DNA of 47,804 bases from Acinetobacter calcoaceticus (GTDB lineage: Bacteria > Pseudomonadota > Gammaproteobacteria > Pseudomonadales > Moraxellaceae): assembly GCF_016508255.1 (NCBI RefSeq), contig NZ_JADVKT010000012.1, positions 1 to 47,804 on the forward strand, read 5' to 3'. The position numbers and the translations under genes are program-made. Shown one piece after another: positions 39,796 to 47,804 of the stretch; position 1 is the first letter of the stretch; every line of letters begins with the position of its first letter. The notes under the pieces were generated by a model. It was not told the DNA's origin. It did not search any database and saw only the letters and a list, made by a program, of their open reading frames with translations.

Positions 39796-41736
39796 TTATT
39801 TTTTGTCATCTTTAACTTCAGTAAACTCTGCATCTACAACGCCATCATCAGCTTTTTGTTGGCCTGCATCGCCACCTTGGAATGCATTTGGATCAAAGCC
39901 TTCTGCACCACCAGCTTGTTGTGCTTGTTCATAAGCACGTTGAGTGATAGGCATTAAGATGTTTTGTAAAGCTTCAGTTTTAGCTTTGATATCTTCAACA
40001 TCATTTTCTTTTGTTGCTAATTCAAGTTCAGAAACCGCAGTACTTACAGCTGTTTTTTCATCTTCAGTAACTTTGTCACCAAGATCTTTTACAGCTTTGT
40101 TTGAACTAGAAATCAATGCATCAGCTTCGTTACGAGCTTTTGCAAGTTCTTCAAACTTACGGTCTTCTTCAGCATTCGCTTCAGCATCTTTAATCATTGC
40201 TTCGATTTCAGCATCAGACAAACCTGAGTTTGCTTTAATCTGGATCGATTGCTCTTTACCAGTGCTCTTATCTTTAGCAGATACTTTCAAGATACCATCC
40301 GCATTGATGTCGAAAGATACTTCAATTTGTGGCACACCGCGTGGAGCAGGTGGGATATCGCCTAACTGGAAGTTACCCAACAATTTGTTTTGTTGAGCCA
40401 TCTTACGTTCACCTTGGTAAACTGAAATGTCTACAGCAGGCTGGTTGTCAGCAGCAGTAGAGAACACTTGTGATTTCTTCGCAGGAATCGTCGTGTTTTT
40501 CTCAATGATTGGTGTTAATACACCACCCATTGTTTCAATACCTAAAGTTAATGGTGTTACGTCTAATAAAAGAACGTCAGTTTTGTCACCAGACAATACT
40601 GCACCTTGAATCGCAGCACCGATTGCTACTGCTTCGTCAGGGTTCACGTCTTTACGTGGCTCTTTACCAAAGAATTCTTGTACTTTTTGTTGTACAAGCG
40701 GCATACGAGATTGACCACCAACCAAGATTACGTCAGAGATGTCAGAAGTCGAAAGACCAGCATCTTTAAGCGCAATACGGCAAGGCTCAATTGTACGAGC
40801 AACTAAATCAGCAACCAAACCTTCAAGTTTTGCACGTGTTACATTGATCACTAAGTGTTTAGGACCAGTCGCATCAGCAGTGATATATGGAAGGTTAATT
40901 TCAGTTGCATTAGATGAAGAAAGCTCAATTTTTGCTTTTTCAGCAGCTTCTTTCAAACGTTGTAACGCAAGTGGATCATTTTTCAAGTTCACACTTTGTT
41001 CTTTCTTAAATTCTTCAACCAAGAATTCAATTAACGCGTTATCAAAGTCTTCACCACCAAGGAAAGTATCACCATTTGTTGATAACACTTCGATTTGCTG
41101 GTCGCCATCAAGGTCTGCGATTTCAATGATTGATACGTCAAAAGTACCACCACCTAAGTCGTAAACCGCAATTTTACGATCGCCTTCTTTTTTGTCCATA
41201 CCGAACGCAAGTGCAGCAGCAGTTGGTTCGTTAATGATACGTTTAACGTCTAAGCCAGCGATTTTACCCGCATCTTTAGTTGCTTGACGTTGAGCATCGT
41301 TAAAGTAAGCAGGAACAGTAATAACTGCTTCTGTAACTGTTTCACCTAAATAGTCTTCTGCAGTTTTCTTCATCTTTTTCAAGATTTCAGCAGAGATCTG
41401 TTGAGGCGCTAATTTTTTATCGTTTACTTCAACCCAAGCATCGCCATTGTCAGCTTTGATGATTTTGTAAGGTACAAGACCGATGTCTTTTTGTACCGCT
41501 TGATCTTCATAACGACGCCCAATTAAACGCTTAATAGCGAATAATGTATTTTTCGGGTTAGTTACTGCCTGACGCTTAGCACTTTGACCCACTAAGATCT
41601 CGCCATCTTTATAAGCAATGATCGATGGAGTTGTACGTGTGCCTTCAGCGTTTTCGATTACTTTTACTTTATCGCCTTCAAGTACAGCAACGCATGAGTT
41701 GGTAGTACCTAAGTCAATACCAATAATTTTTGCCAT
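39796..41736 (-). CDS. dnaK: Chaperone DnaK (Hsp70)
   Basis: ATP-driven Hsp70. The 646-aa protein begins [20 protein letters not shown] and has the Hsp70 landmarks [38 protein letters not shown] and [14 protein letters not shown], the substrate domain ([28 protein letters not shown]), and a helical lid with a glutamine- and glycine-rich tail. The start has GAGGAAAAC. grpE lies upstream on the same strand after 118 bases with a second heat-shock promoter between; dnaJ is not in the window. Confidence 0.98.
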   Translation of the reverse strand: MAKIIGIDLGTTNSCVAVLEGDKVKVIENAEGTRTTPSIIAYKDGEILVGQSAKRQAVTNPKNTLFAIKRLIGRRYEDQAVQKDIGLVPYKIIKADNGDAWVEVNDKKLAPQQISAEILKKMKKTAEDYLGETVTEAVITVPAYFNDAQRQATKDAGKIAGLDVKRIINEPTAAALAFGMDKKEGDRKIAVYDLGGGTFDVSIIEIADLDGDQQIEVLSTNGDTFLGGEDFDNALIEFLVEEFKKEQSVNLKNDPLALQRLKEAAEKAKIELSSSNATEINLPYITADATGPKHLVINVTRAKLEGLVADLVARTIEPCRIALKDAGLSTSDISDVILVGGQSRMPLVQQKVQEFFGKEPRKDVNPDEAVAIGAAIQGAVLSGDKTDVLLLDVTPLTLGIETMGGVLTPIIEKNTTIPAKKSQVFSTAADNQPAVDISVYQGERKMAQQNKLLGNFQLGDIPPAPRGVPQIEVSFDINADGILKVSAKDKSTGKEQSIQIKANSGLSDAEIEAMIKDAEANAEEDRKFEELAKARNEADALISSSNKAVKDLGDKVTEDEKTAVSTAVSELELATKENDVEDIKAKTEALQNILMPITQRAYEQAQQAGGAEGFDPNAFQGGDAGQQKADDGVVDAEFTEVKDDKK

Positions 41737-41785
41737 GTGACGTTTTCCTCAAAAATTCTTTTGCAATGTTTTTGCTTGTTATCCG

Positions 41786-41813
41786 ATATGAGAGTGAATC
41801 TATTTTTTTCAAG
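41786..41813 (-). promoter_or_regulatory. Probable sigma-32 promoter of dnaK
   Basis: On the minus strand: -35 CTTGAA (41808-41813), 14-base spacer, TCTCATAT (41786-41793), against the consensus CTTGAA and CCCCATNT. Six of eight bases match at -10. Confidence 0.65.
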
Positions 41814-41854
41814 CATTTTAGCTAAAAAAAATCTAAAAACTCTCAAAAATTTAC

Positions 41855-42409
41855 TTATTGACCAACCATAACCATAGCAGGGCGCAATAAGCGGCCATTT
41901 AAGGTATAGCCTTTTTGTAAAACAGTACCGATTTCATTCGCTTTAGCATTTGGATCAATACCAACTGCTTGATGTAAATCTGCATTGAAACCATTTTTAG
42001 TATCAGCTTCTACAACGCCAAATTTTTCAAGCGCAGTTAACAGTGACTTTAAGGTTAATTTGATACCTTCAAGTACTGGTGTCTCTTCATCACCCGCCGC
42101 TTGGATTGCACGCTCTAGATTGTCTACAGAATCTAGTAATTCTTTTGCAAATTTTTCAAGCACAGTTTCCTTATGCTTTTCAGACTCACGTTGAATACGC
42201 TCTACACTTTTTTGTGCTTCGTAAACAGCATTCGCTGTACGTGCTTTTTCAAGTTTAAGACTTTCTTCTAATTTAGTGATTTGCGCTTGTAAAGATTCAA
42301 CGGTAACGTCGTTTGCTTGCTCTACACCTTCAGCCTGAGTTTGCTCATTAGATTGCTCTGCTTGCTCGTGTTGAATGTCTTGAGCTTGCTCATTTTGCTC
42401 ATTAGCCAT
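41855..42409 (-). CDS. grpE: Nucleotide exchange factor GrpE
   Basis: Releases ADP from DnaK. The 184-aa protein has an acidic glutamine-rich tail, a long coiled coil, then the GrpE head ([10 protein letters not shown], and [22 protein letters not shown]). The ATG at 42409 (MANEQNEQ) has GGAG 7 bases upstream; an ATG at 42460 would put a basic segment in front and is unlikely. Heat-shock promoter at 42523-42549. Confidence 0.97.
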   Translation of the reverse strand: MANEQNEQAQDIQHEQAEQSNEQTQAEGVEQANDVTVESLQAQITKLEESLKLEKARTANAVYEAQKSVERIQRESEKHKETVLEKFAKELLDSVDNLERAIQAAGDEETPVLEGIKLTLKSLLTALEKFGVVEADTKNGFNADLHQAVGIDPNAKANEIGTVLQKGYTLNGRLLRPAMVMVGQ

Positions 42410-42522
42410 TGATGATCTCCGTTTAAATGGGTTTTTAAACATGTACAGTCCTTTGGGCATCAGTATTTACTGTGTAAAATCTGAACTGCCATGCATATGC
42501 TGTAATTCATTAATAGAGATGA

Positions 42523-42549
42523 AGTATGGGCATTGCCTAAAAATTCAAG
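42523..42549 (-). promoter_or_regulatory. Sigma-32 promoter of grpE
   Basis: On the minus strand: CTTGAA (42544-42549), 13-base spacer, CCCATACT (42523-42530). Close to the consensus CTTGAA-N13-CCCCATNT, about 115 bases before the start codon. Confidence 0.8.
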
Positions 42550-42571
42550 CGTACACGGCAATTTAAAACTT

Positions 42572-43465
42572 TTAATTTTGCGGTTTTAAGTAAAAATCTA
42601 AATTCTCGATCATAAAAGCAATAAATTCCTGTGTTATCTTGGGTAAATGTTGCCTCGATGCATATACCACTGACAGACTTAACTCCGGAGCTGAAAAGTT
42701 TTTAAATAAAGGAACTAGTCGTTTTTCTTTTAAATCTTTTTTAACTAATACTGAAGGCAACATGGCCACACCCTGAGCATGTAGACACATATCATAAACA
42801 GCATTTACATCATTACTTTTAAAGGTAACGTTTAAAGGATAATTTTGCGGTTGTTGCTCTTTATCAAAAAGAGTCCAGTATTGATGTTGGCTATGATGAG
42901 CTAAACATTCATATTGAATAAGTTGTCTTGGATGGGAGAGGGGGCTGTGCTGTTTTAAATAGTCTGGATGGGCACAAAATATTGATTCGATCTGACAGAC
43001 TGGTCTCGCAATTAATCCATCTGCAACTTTTTGCGTTATACGCAAAGCCAAATCGACTTGTGCATCAATCAGGTCAATTGTATTTTCAGTAAGATATACA
43101 TCAAATTGAATATGTGGATGTTGCTTTTTAAATTGACGAATACATTCCCCAACACCTAGTTGAAATAAAAATAAACCACAGGTAAAACGAATCGTACCGT
43201 TATGTTGTTCGGGTGCTGCCAGCTCTTGTAAAAGTTGTTGTTGTTGTAAAATATTTTCGCAATAGAGGAGGGCTTTTTCACCGGCTGGAGTGAGAGATAT
43301 TTTCCGGGTATTCCGCTGAAATAGTCGAGTTGAAAATGTGTGCTCTAGGTGCTCAAGATAGCGAGAAACCATGGCACGGGAATAATTAAGATGTTCAGCA
43401 GCTTTGGTTAAATTGCCATGTTGAGCAATAGAAACAAAGACCTGTATGGCTTTTAATGTGTCCAT
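42572..43465 (-). CDS. LysR-family transcriptional regulator
   Basis: A 297-aa regulator with the N-terminal winged helix (LKAIQVFVSIAQHGNLTKAAEHLNYSRAMVSRYLEHLE) and the LysR substrate-binding region (about 90-290). It is divergent from the metallo-beta-lactamase-fold gene at 43573 with about 107 bases between, the usual sign that it controls that gene. Effector unknown. The ATG at 43465 begins MDTLKAIQVF; an ATG four codons earlier is also possible. Confidence 0.92.
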   Translation of the reverse strand: MDTLKAIQVFVSIAQHGNLTKAAEHLNYSRAMVSRYLEHLEHTFSTRLFQRNTRKISLTPAGEKALLYCENILQQQQLLQELAAPEQHNGTIRFTCGLFLFQLGVGECIRQFKKQHPHIQFDVYLTENTIDLIDAQVDLALRITQKVADGLIARPVCQIESIFCAHPDYLKQHSPLSHPRQLIQYECLAHHSQHQYWTLFDKEQQPQNYPLNVTFKSNDVNAVYDMCLHAQGVAMLPSVLVKKDLKEKRLVPLFKNFSAPELSLSVVYASRQHLPKITQEFIAFMIENLDFYLKPQN

Positions 43466-43572
43466 ATGTCTTATCATTATTACAATATATGCAACAGTTT
43501 ATCTTAATTTAGTGCATTTACCTTACATAAATTGCAATTTAAAGTATTCCTTATGAAATTGGAGAATACATA

Positions 43573-44439
43573 ATGAAATTTTTTAAATTAACTGCTTCAG
43601 CCCTAGCAACTGCCACAGCTTTGACAATGGCTTCCTCAGCTTTTGCACAAGATCTAAAAATCCAAAGTTTTCTAGCTAAACCAGAACATTTTGGGGTGAC
43701 TTCTACTTTAATTGAAGGTGATAAAGAAGTTCTATTAGTAAATGCGCAATTCTCAAAATCTGAATCATTACGTATCGCTGCCGACATTATCGATAGCGGT
43801 AAAACCTTAAAGACAATTTTCGTAAGTTATGGTGATCCTGACTATTACTTTGGTTTAGATGTGTTTAAACACTACTTTCCAAATGTACAAATCATCGCAA
43901 CTCCAGAAACTGTTAAACATATTCAAGATACCCAAGCCCTTAAAGTGAAATATTGGGGACCACAAATGGGTGCAAATGCGCCTAGCCAAATTTTTGTGCC
44001 TCAAGCTTATACTGCCAAAACTTTAAAACTTGAGAATGAATCAATCGAGATTAAAGGTAAAAAAGAGCTTACTTATTTATGGGTACCTTCTGCAAAAGCT
44101 GTAGTGGGTGGAATTCCAGTATCTTCAGGCATTCATCTATGGATGGCAGATACACCTAAAACTAAAGATCGTGCTGAAGTCATTCAATCTCTAGAAAGTA
44201 TCAAAGCCCTTCAACCTAAAATTGTTGTACCTGCTCATATGGTGGAGGGGGCTCCACAAGGTCTAGATGCTGTTAATTTCTCAATTAACTATTTAAATAG
44301 TTATGAAAAAGCGGCTAAAGCAAGTAAAAATTCGGCTGAGCTTAGTAAACTTATGCAAAAGCAATATCCAGCTCTTAAAAGTGTGGATAGCCTAGAGCTA
44401 GGTGCAAAAGTTGTAAAAGGCGAGATGCAATGGCCGTAA
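43573..44439 (+). CDS. Exported metallo-beta-lactamase-fold protein with degenerate metal site
   Basis: A 288-aa exported protein; signal peptide about 1-25 (ends SSAFA). The fold matches the MBL superfamily: FGVTSTLIEGDKEVLLVNAQF, then the stretch TIFVSYGDPDYYFG where the HxHxDH zinc motif should be. Tyr86, Asp88, Asp90 and Tyr91 occupy the His, His, Asp and His positions, so only the aspartate is kept. A later VPAHMVEG keeps a histidine. Zinc binding is therefore doubtful. Divergent LysR regulator beside it; own terminator downstream. Function unknown. Confidence 0.85.
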   Translation: MKFFKLTASALATATALTMASSAFAQDLKIQSFLAKPEHFGVTSTLIEGDKEVLLVNAQFSKSESLRIAADIIDSGKTLKTIFVSYGDPDYYFGLDVFKHYFPNVQIIATPETVKHIQDTQALKVKYWGPQMGANAPSQIFVPQAYTAKTLKLENESIEIKGKKELTYLWVPSAKAVVGGIPVSSGIHLWMADTPKTKDRAEVIQSLESIKALQPKIVVPAHMVEGAPQGLDAVNFSINYLNSYEKAAKASKNSAELSKLMQKQYPALKSVDSLELGAKVVKGEMQWP

Positions 44440-44831
44440 TTTAGTATTTAGGCCATATCTAGTTTCAAAAGAACCGCGATCATTTCGCGGTTCTTTTATG
44501 AAGAAATCAATTTTTTAGTTAAAAAAGCTCTGTAACAATCTACGCACCTTATATAGCGTTTCTATAAATGGAAAAATTTTGAATACGATTGCCAAATACT
44601 GTAAAAATAAAAAATTGATAAAAATAAACAAACGTTTATCTATAGTTTAATTTATCACATATAACGGTCAGTTTAAGAAATTGAATTTAATAAAAAATTG
44701 CACAATTCGTACTTCTATTACTACAAAAGACAACCAATGATACGCACGCCAGAAAAAAAAATTGTGAATTATAGGCATCGCGAAGATGAACTTTGCATTT
44801 AAACGTTTGTCGTAATGAAAGGAAAGCAATC
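44440..44831. other. Gene-free region before the small lipoprotein gene
   Basis: AT-rich. Holds the terminator at 44467 and presumably the promoter of the lipoprotein gene. No gene or repeat was recognised. Confidence 0.6.
44467..44497 (+). terminator. Terminator of the MBL-fold gene
   Basis: AAAAGAACCGCGA, loop TCATT, TCGCGGTTCTTTT. Confidence 0.92.
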
Positions 44832-45062
44832 ATGAAAAAATTAGGTCTTATCTCTGTAGTACTTGCTGGTGTTGCATTTACAGCAGTTGGCTGTGCGTCT
44901 GAAGCTGGTTTAAACGCATCAGGTTCTGCTCAAACAAGTGCTAGCCCATCTGGTGTACATGCAGGTGTAGGTGTTGATGCTGGCGTTTCTGGCCAAGCAC
45001 AACCAGGTCAAGTTGATGCTGGTGCTTCTGGTTCAGTTTCAGGTTCTGCAACGGCTCAGTAA
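44832..45062 (+). CDS. Small glycine/serine/alanine-rich lipoprotein
   Basis: A 76-aa putative lipoprotein. The signal peptide ends in the lipobox-like AVGC with Cys21 as the lipidation site. The mature ~55 residues are low-complexity (G, S, A, V, Q; pieces such as HAGVGVDAGVSGQAQ) with almost no charge. No known family. The ATG at 44832 follows AAAGGAAAG; a longer frame from 44793 lacks a signal peptide at its N-terminus. Perhaps a structural or stress envelope component, which is a guess. Confidence 0.78.
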   Translation: MKKLGLISVVLAGVAFTAVGCASEAGLNASGSAQTSASPSGVHAGVGVDAGVSGQAQPGQVDAGASGSVSGSATAQ

Positions 45063-45180
45063 TTTGCTGCTAAAAATAAGAGATATGAGTTTATAGAAGA
45101 TATATGTTCAAGATGCCAATACATATATGAAATGAGCTGCTACTCATTTTTCTGTAAATTAGAGAGAATTTACATTCCTC

Positions 45181-45218
45181 AAAAAAGCCCCAAAAGATAA
45201 GTCTTTTGGGGCTTTTTT
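45181..45218. terminator. Bidirectional terminator
   Basis: AAAAAAGCCCCAAAAGA, loop TAAG, TCTTTTGGGGCTTTTTT. Serves the lipoprotein genes on either side. Confidence 0.94.
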
Positions 45219-45232
45219 ACACTTTATTGAAT

Positions 45233-45571
45233 TTAGTCATCATGGTGGTAATCTCGCCCATCACGATTCTCTACCCGTTTTTTATCCCATTCGCGGTGCT
45301 TTTTATCATCTTCATGGCGTCTTTTATCCCACTCATGACGGTTCCGGTCTTGTTCACGAACGTCCCTTCGTTGTTGTTCGTATACTCGTTGACGCTCTTC
45401 CCAACGTTTCCGTTCCCAATCGTTATAGTGACGTCCATCATTACGGTCATAGCGCTGATCACCATGATAACCATACCCGCCGCCACGATAATAAGGGTCA
45501 TCTGGATAAGCAACACAGCCTACAGTTAAAAGACTGGCTGCTAACATAGTAACAACTAGTTTTGCTGACAT
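45233..45571 (-). CDS. Highly charged putative lipoprotein
   Basis: A 112-aa protein with a lipoprotein signal (LLTVGC, Cys19). The mature part is dominated by R, D, E, H, Y and W: a Tyr/Gly patch (DDPYYRGGGYGYHGD), then a long charged stretch (WEERQRVYEQQRRDVREQDRNRHEWDKRR, in pieces) that may form a single charged helix. GAGG lies before the start. No family recognised. The opposite-strand frame over the same bases is hydrophobic low-complexity and is a shadow. Convergent with the small lipoprotein gene. Confidence 0.75.
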   Translation of the reverse strand: MSAKLVVTMLAASLLTVGCVAYPDDPYYRGGGYGYHGDQRYDRNDGRHYNDWERKRWEERQRVYEQQRRDVREQDRNRHEWDKRRHEDDKKHREWDKKRVENRDGRDYHHDD

Positions 45572-45781
45572 AATCGTACCTCTTTTTGTCTGTTAACAAT
45601 AATTGGCAAAAAAGTCCTGTTTTAATCGACAGATTTGTTAATGACATTTGCTATAAATCAGATTAGCGTAGATTGGTTTTTACCTTTGTATCTTGATTGC
45701 ATGAGTTGTATGCGAATATAGTCAAACAACGAAGAATTCTGTAGAAAATATGAAGGATAATAGGAATTCATGGAGATAGGC

Positions 45782-46852
45782 ATGACAGCATTCAATCAAA
45801 AAATTCAAACACTGCTAGATAAGGGGCAGGGCCCCGCTGCTCGAGCACTCGATAAATTGCCTCGAATAGCCCAAGAGTCTCTTGCTAAAATTTTGGGATA
45901 TTCTTATCAATACCCAGATCTTGACTCATTTACTAAATGTTTGCTGGCTGTGCAAATTAAGCAGGGGAAAGTGGGATTTATTGGTTCAGATCCAATTGAG
46001 TCAAGAAGAATATTTGATGCACAAATGCAGGCTATACGTCAAAAATCAACTGATATTGAGTCAGTAGAAGATATTCGTTTACCTCTCCAAAGTGGAACTG
46101 TTTTTGCGAGACACTACCATCCAGCGCCTAATAAAAAATTACCTCTTCTTGTTTTCTATCATGGAGGAGGGTTTGTCGTTGGTGGGTTAGATACTCACGA
46201 TGAGGTTTGTCGTATATTGGCAAAATATGCAAAAGTACAAGTACTCAGTATCGATTACCCTCTTGCACCTGAAGTATCTCCTCAACACTTAATTCAGTCA
46301 TGTGAAGATGCATTAGCATGGGTATATCAAAATCGCAGACAATTAAAGATATTAAAAGGTCGAATTGCGGTAGCTGGTGATAGTGCAGGTGGAAACATCA
46401 GTACGGTTGTGGCTCAAAGATCAGTAAATAAACCTTATGCTCCACAGGCACAACTTCTCATTTACCCTACAGTTGATTTTAAGAGCCGACATCCTTCCTT
46501 CTATGCCTATAACGAAGGATTAGTTTTGACAGATAGCGATATCGATAATGTCACTCAATATTATGCAACCCAGCATAACGTAGAATTAGATGACCCTATT
46601 ATTTCTCCAACCTATGGTAACTTGAAAAAGAATCCTCCAGCTTTTGTGATTACTGCTGGGCATGACGTATTACATGATGAAGCAAAAATCTATAGTTATA
46701 AGCTACGCCAAAATGGTGTCAAAATGCATTATGAAGAATACCCAGATCAAACTCATGGATTTATAAATTTGACGCCTATTTCTAAAAAGGCTAAACGGTA
46801 CACCATCGAGTTCAGTAAAAACTTTAGAAAATTCTGGGATAAAAATAGCTAA
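45782..46852 (+). CDS. Alpha/beta-hydrolase, HSL-family esterase
   Basis: A 356-aa carboxylesterase or lipase of the hormone-sensitive-lipase group. It has the oxyanion motif HGGGF, the nucleophile GDSAGG (Ser), and acid and His in GHDVLHDE and THGF. No signal peptide, so cytoplasmic. GGAG stands 6 bases before the ATG at 45782, which is preferred over 45770. Substrate unknown; family members cleave short- to medium-chain esters. Confidence 0.9.
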   Translation: MTAFNQKIQTLLDKGQGPAARALDKLPRIAQESLAKILGYSYQYPDLDSFTKCLLAVQIKQGKVGFIGSDPIESRRIFDAQMQAIRQKSTDIESVEDIRLPLQSGTVFARHYHPAPNKKLPLLVFYHGGGFVVGGLDTHDEVCRILAKYAKVQVLSIDYPLAPEVSPQHLIQSCEDALAWVYQNRRQLKILKGRIAVAGDSAGGNISTVVAQRSVNKPYAPQAQLLIYPTVDFKSRHPSFYAYNEGLVLTDSDIDNVTQYYATQHNVELDDPIISPTYGNLKKNPPAFVITAGHDVLHDEAKIYSYKLRQNGVKMHYEEYPDQTHGFINLTPISKKAKRYTIEFSKNFRKFWDKNS

Positions 46853-46868
46853 ATAAAAGTTTGGTCCA

Positions 46869-46884
46869 TGTTTCACGTGGAACG
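46869..46884. other. parS: parS-like site 4
   Basis: TGTTTCACGTGGAACG, 15 of 16 bases within the degenerate ParB consensus. Intergenic, about 29 kb right of oriC. Confidence 0.72.
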
Positions 46885-47009
46885 TGGACTCATACTCAAA
46901 TCTAAAATATAAGACTTTAAATAAAAGATAATAAATACTCACTAGAATTCTTTTATATAGATGATTAAATTTAACCTTTATTAGATTTTGCATTTTACTG
47001 TAGGAAGAT

Positions 47010-47561
47010 ATGAAAAAATTATTAATGCTATGTTGCTTGGGTTTAAGCAGTCATTCAGTCTGGGCTGACACTCTAGTTGAAATGCAAACAAATTTAGGCA
47101 ACATTGAAATACAACTTTATGACGAAAAAGCTCCAAACAGCGTGAAGAATTTTAAAAGCTATATAAAGTCGAACTTTTATAAAGACACGATATTCCACCG
47201 CGTAATTCCTGGCTTCATGGTACAGGGTGGTGGGCTTACTGCAAACATGCAGGAAAAGAGTACTCGAGCACCAATCAAGAACGAAGCTGGAAATGGAATT
47301 GCTAACACACGCGGAACCTTAGCGATGGCTCGTACCGCAAACCCTGATTCAGCTACCAGTCAGTTCTTTATTAATGTTGCTGATAATAGTTTTCTGAATC
47401 GTTCTGCTGGTAATGCTGGTTATGCAGTTTTTGGAAAAGTGGTTAAAGGTATGGATGTAGTTGACCGCATTGTAAAAGTACCAACAACCAATGATGGAAT
47501 GCATCAGAACGTACCTAAGCAACCTATTAAGATAATAGATATCAAAATCAAAAAAGAATGA
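47010..47561 (+). CDS. ppiA: Periplasmic peptidyl-prolyl cis-trans isomerase, cyclophilin type
   Basis: A 183-aa exported cyclophilin; signal peptide ends SVWA. It shows the family order VEMQTNLGNIEIQLYDEKAP, FHRVIPGFMVQGGG (catalytic Arg), NTRGTLAMART and TSQFFINVADN. The single-domain form with a signal peptide suits PpiA. AGGA stands 6 bases before the start. Confidence 0.94.
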   Translation: MKKLLMLCCLGLSSHSVWADTLVEMQTNLGNIEIQLYDEKAPNSVKNFKSYIKSNFYKDTIFHRVIPGFMVQGGGLTANMQEKSTRAPIKNEAGNGIANTRGTLAMARTANPDSATSQFFINVADNSFLNRSAGNAGYAVFGKVVKGMDVVDRIVKVPTTNDGMHQNVPKQPIKIIDIKIKKE

Positions 47562-47567
47562 AAATAA

Positions 47568-47603
47568 ATCTATTTGATATTTATTGTTGTATATCAAATA
47601 GAT
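47568..47603 (+). terminator. Possible terminator hairpin after ppiA
   Basis: Perfect 13-base arms (47568-47580 with 47591-47603), loop of 10, seven bases past the stop. No T run follows, so it may be an mRNA-end stabiliser rather than a Rho-independent terminator. Confidence 0.4.
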
Positions 47604-47679
47604 GGACTTAAATATAACATTCTTGTTAATTTATTTGAGTAAAAAAGAGACGGTCAAACGCATGTGTTTGGAAAAGTGC

Positions 47680-47707
47680 TTGCGTACCAATTTTTTTTCC
47701 CTATAAT
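47680..47707 (+). promoter_or_regulatory. Strong promoter at the right edge, perhaps of an rRNA operon
   Basis: -35 TTGCGT (47680-47685), 16-base spacer, perfect -10 TATAAT (47702-47707), then a GC-rich stretch CCCGACGCG. No open frame follows in the remaining 97 bases; they end in a hairpin-capable sequence (CTCT/AGAG). That pattern suits a stable-RNA leader, but the RNA itself lies outside the window. Confidence 0.6.
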
Positions 47708-47804
47708 GCACTCATCCCGACGCGATACATGAGAATATCTTAGCTTACAGGGTTAAGATGAAAGATTGGTATTGCGTTGAATTCTGTCTCTGACGAAGAG
47801 CAGA

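Noticed and set aside
45206..45529. 107-aa hydrophobic frame opposite the charged lipoprotein
   Set aside because: Low-complexity composition is the complement of the R/D-rich codons; the minus frame has a lipobox and ribosome-binding site.

Overview
The window reads as the replication-origin region of an Acinetobacter chromosome, most likely from the A. baumannii/calcoaceticus complex. The gene order (dnaA-dnaN-recF-gyrB with cytochrome b562, DedA, an ABC-F ATPase and AdeT-type proteins on one side; rpmH-rnpA-yidD-yidC-mnmE on the other), the low GC content and the protein sequences all fit. There is no insertion sequence, prophage, CRISPR array, tRNA or rRNA gene inside it. It looks like conserved core chromosome with a few lineage-specific genes.

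Left arm (1-17.6 kb): a truncated 9-bp tandem repeat, tyrS and anmK in divergent orientation, an epoxide-hydrolase-like alpha/beta hydrolase, erpA, three tandem paralogues of the AdeT family (periplasmic binding-protein-like), the ABC-F ATPase yheS, a DedA protein, cytochrome b562, then gyrB, recF, dnaN and dnaA, all four transcribed leftward. oriC (about 17.6-18.1 kb) lies between dnaA and rpmH. It holds four perfect DnaA boxes, several imperfect ones, and four copies of a palindromic 12-mer, TTTRAATTYAAA.

Right arm (18.2-47.8 kb): rpmH-rnpA-yidD-yidC, mnmE, a CsoR/RcnR-type metal regulator with its probable operator, a DsbC-like isomerase, a GlsB/YeaQ membrane protein, and a purine block (hpt; guaD preceded by a Rieske oxygenase). 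Next come an Alx/TerC gene behind a yybP-ykoY manganese riboswitch, a PAP2 phosphatase, LtrA, mpl, a DUF486 protein and purEK. A 711-bp gene-free stretch follows, then a family 3 lytic transglycosylase, an unknown acidic protein, two paralogous secreted metzincins with a long coiled-coil insertion, dnaK and grpE with heat-shock promoters, a LysR regulator divergent from a degenerate metallo-beta-lactamase-fold protein, two small lipoproteins, an HSL-type esterase and a periplasmic cyclophilin. A strong promoter, possibly the start of an rRNA operon, sits at the right edge.

The most unusual element is the purK-mltB intergenic region (34,908-35,618). It carries four perfect DnaA boxes, two of them as an inverted pair, and 14 exact copies of the same 12-mer seen in oriC, with recurring spacings. 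I read it as a candidate DnaA-titration, DnaA-reactivation or second origin-like locus about 17 kb from oriC, with an unidentified protein binding the 12-mer. Four parS-like palindromes are also scattered around oriC. Peptidoglycan recycling (anmK, mpl, lytic transglycosylase) and purine metabolism (purEK, hpt, guaD, Rieske enzyme) are the recurring metabolic themes.
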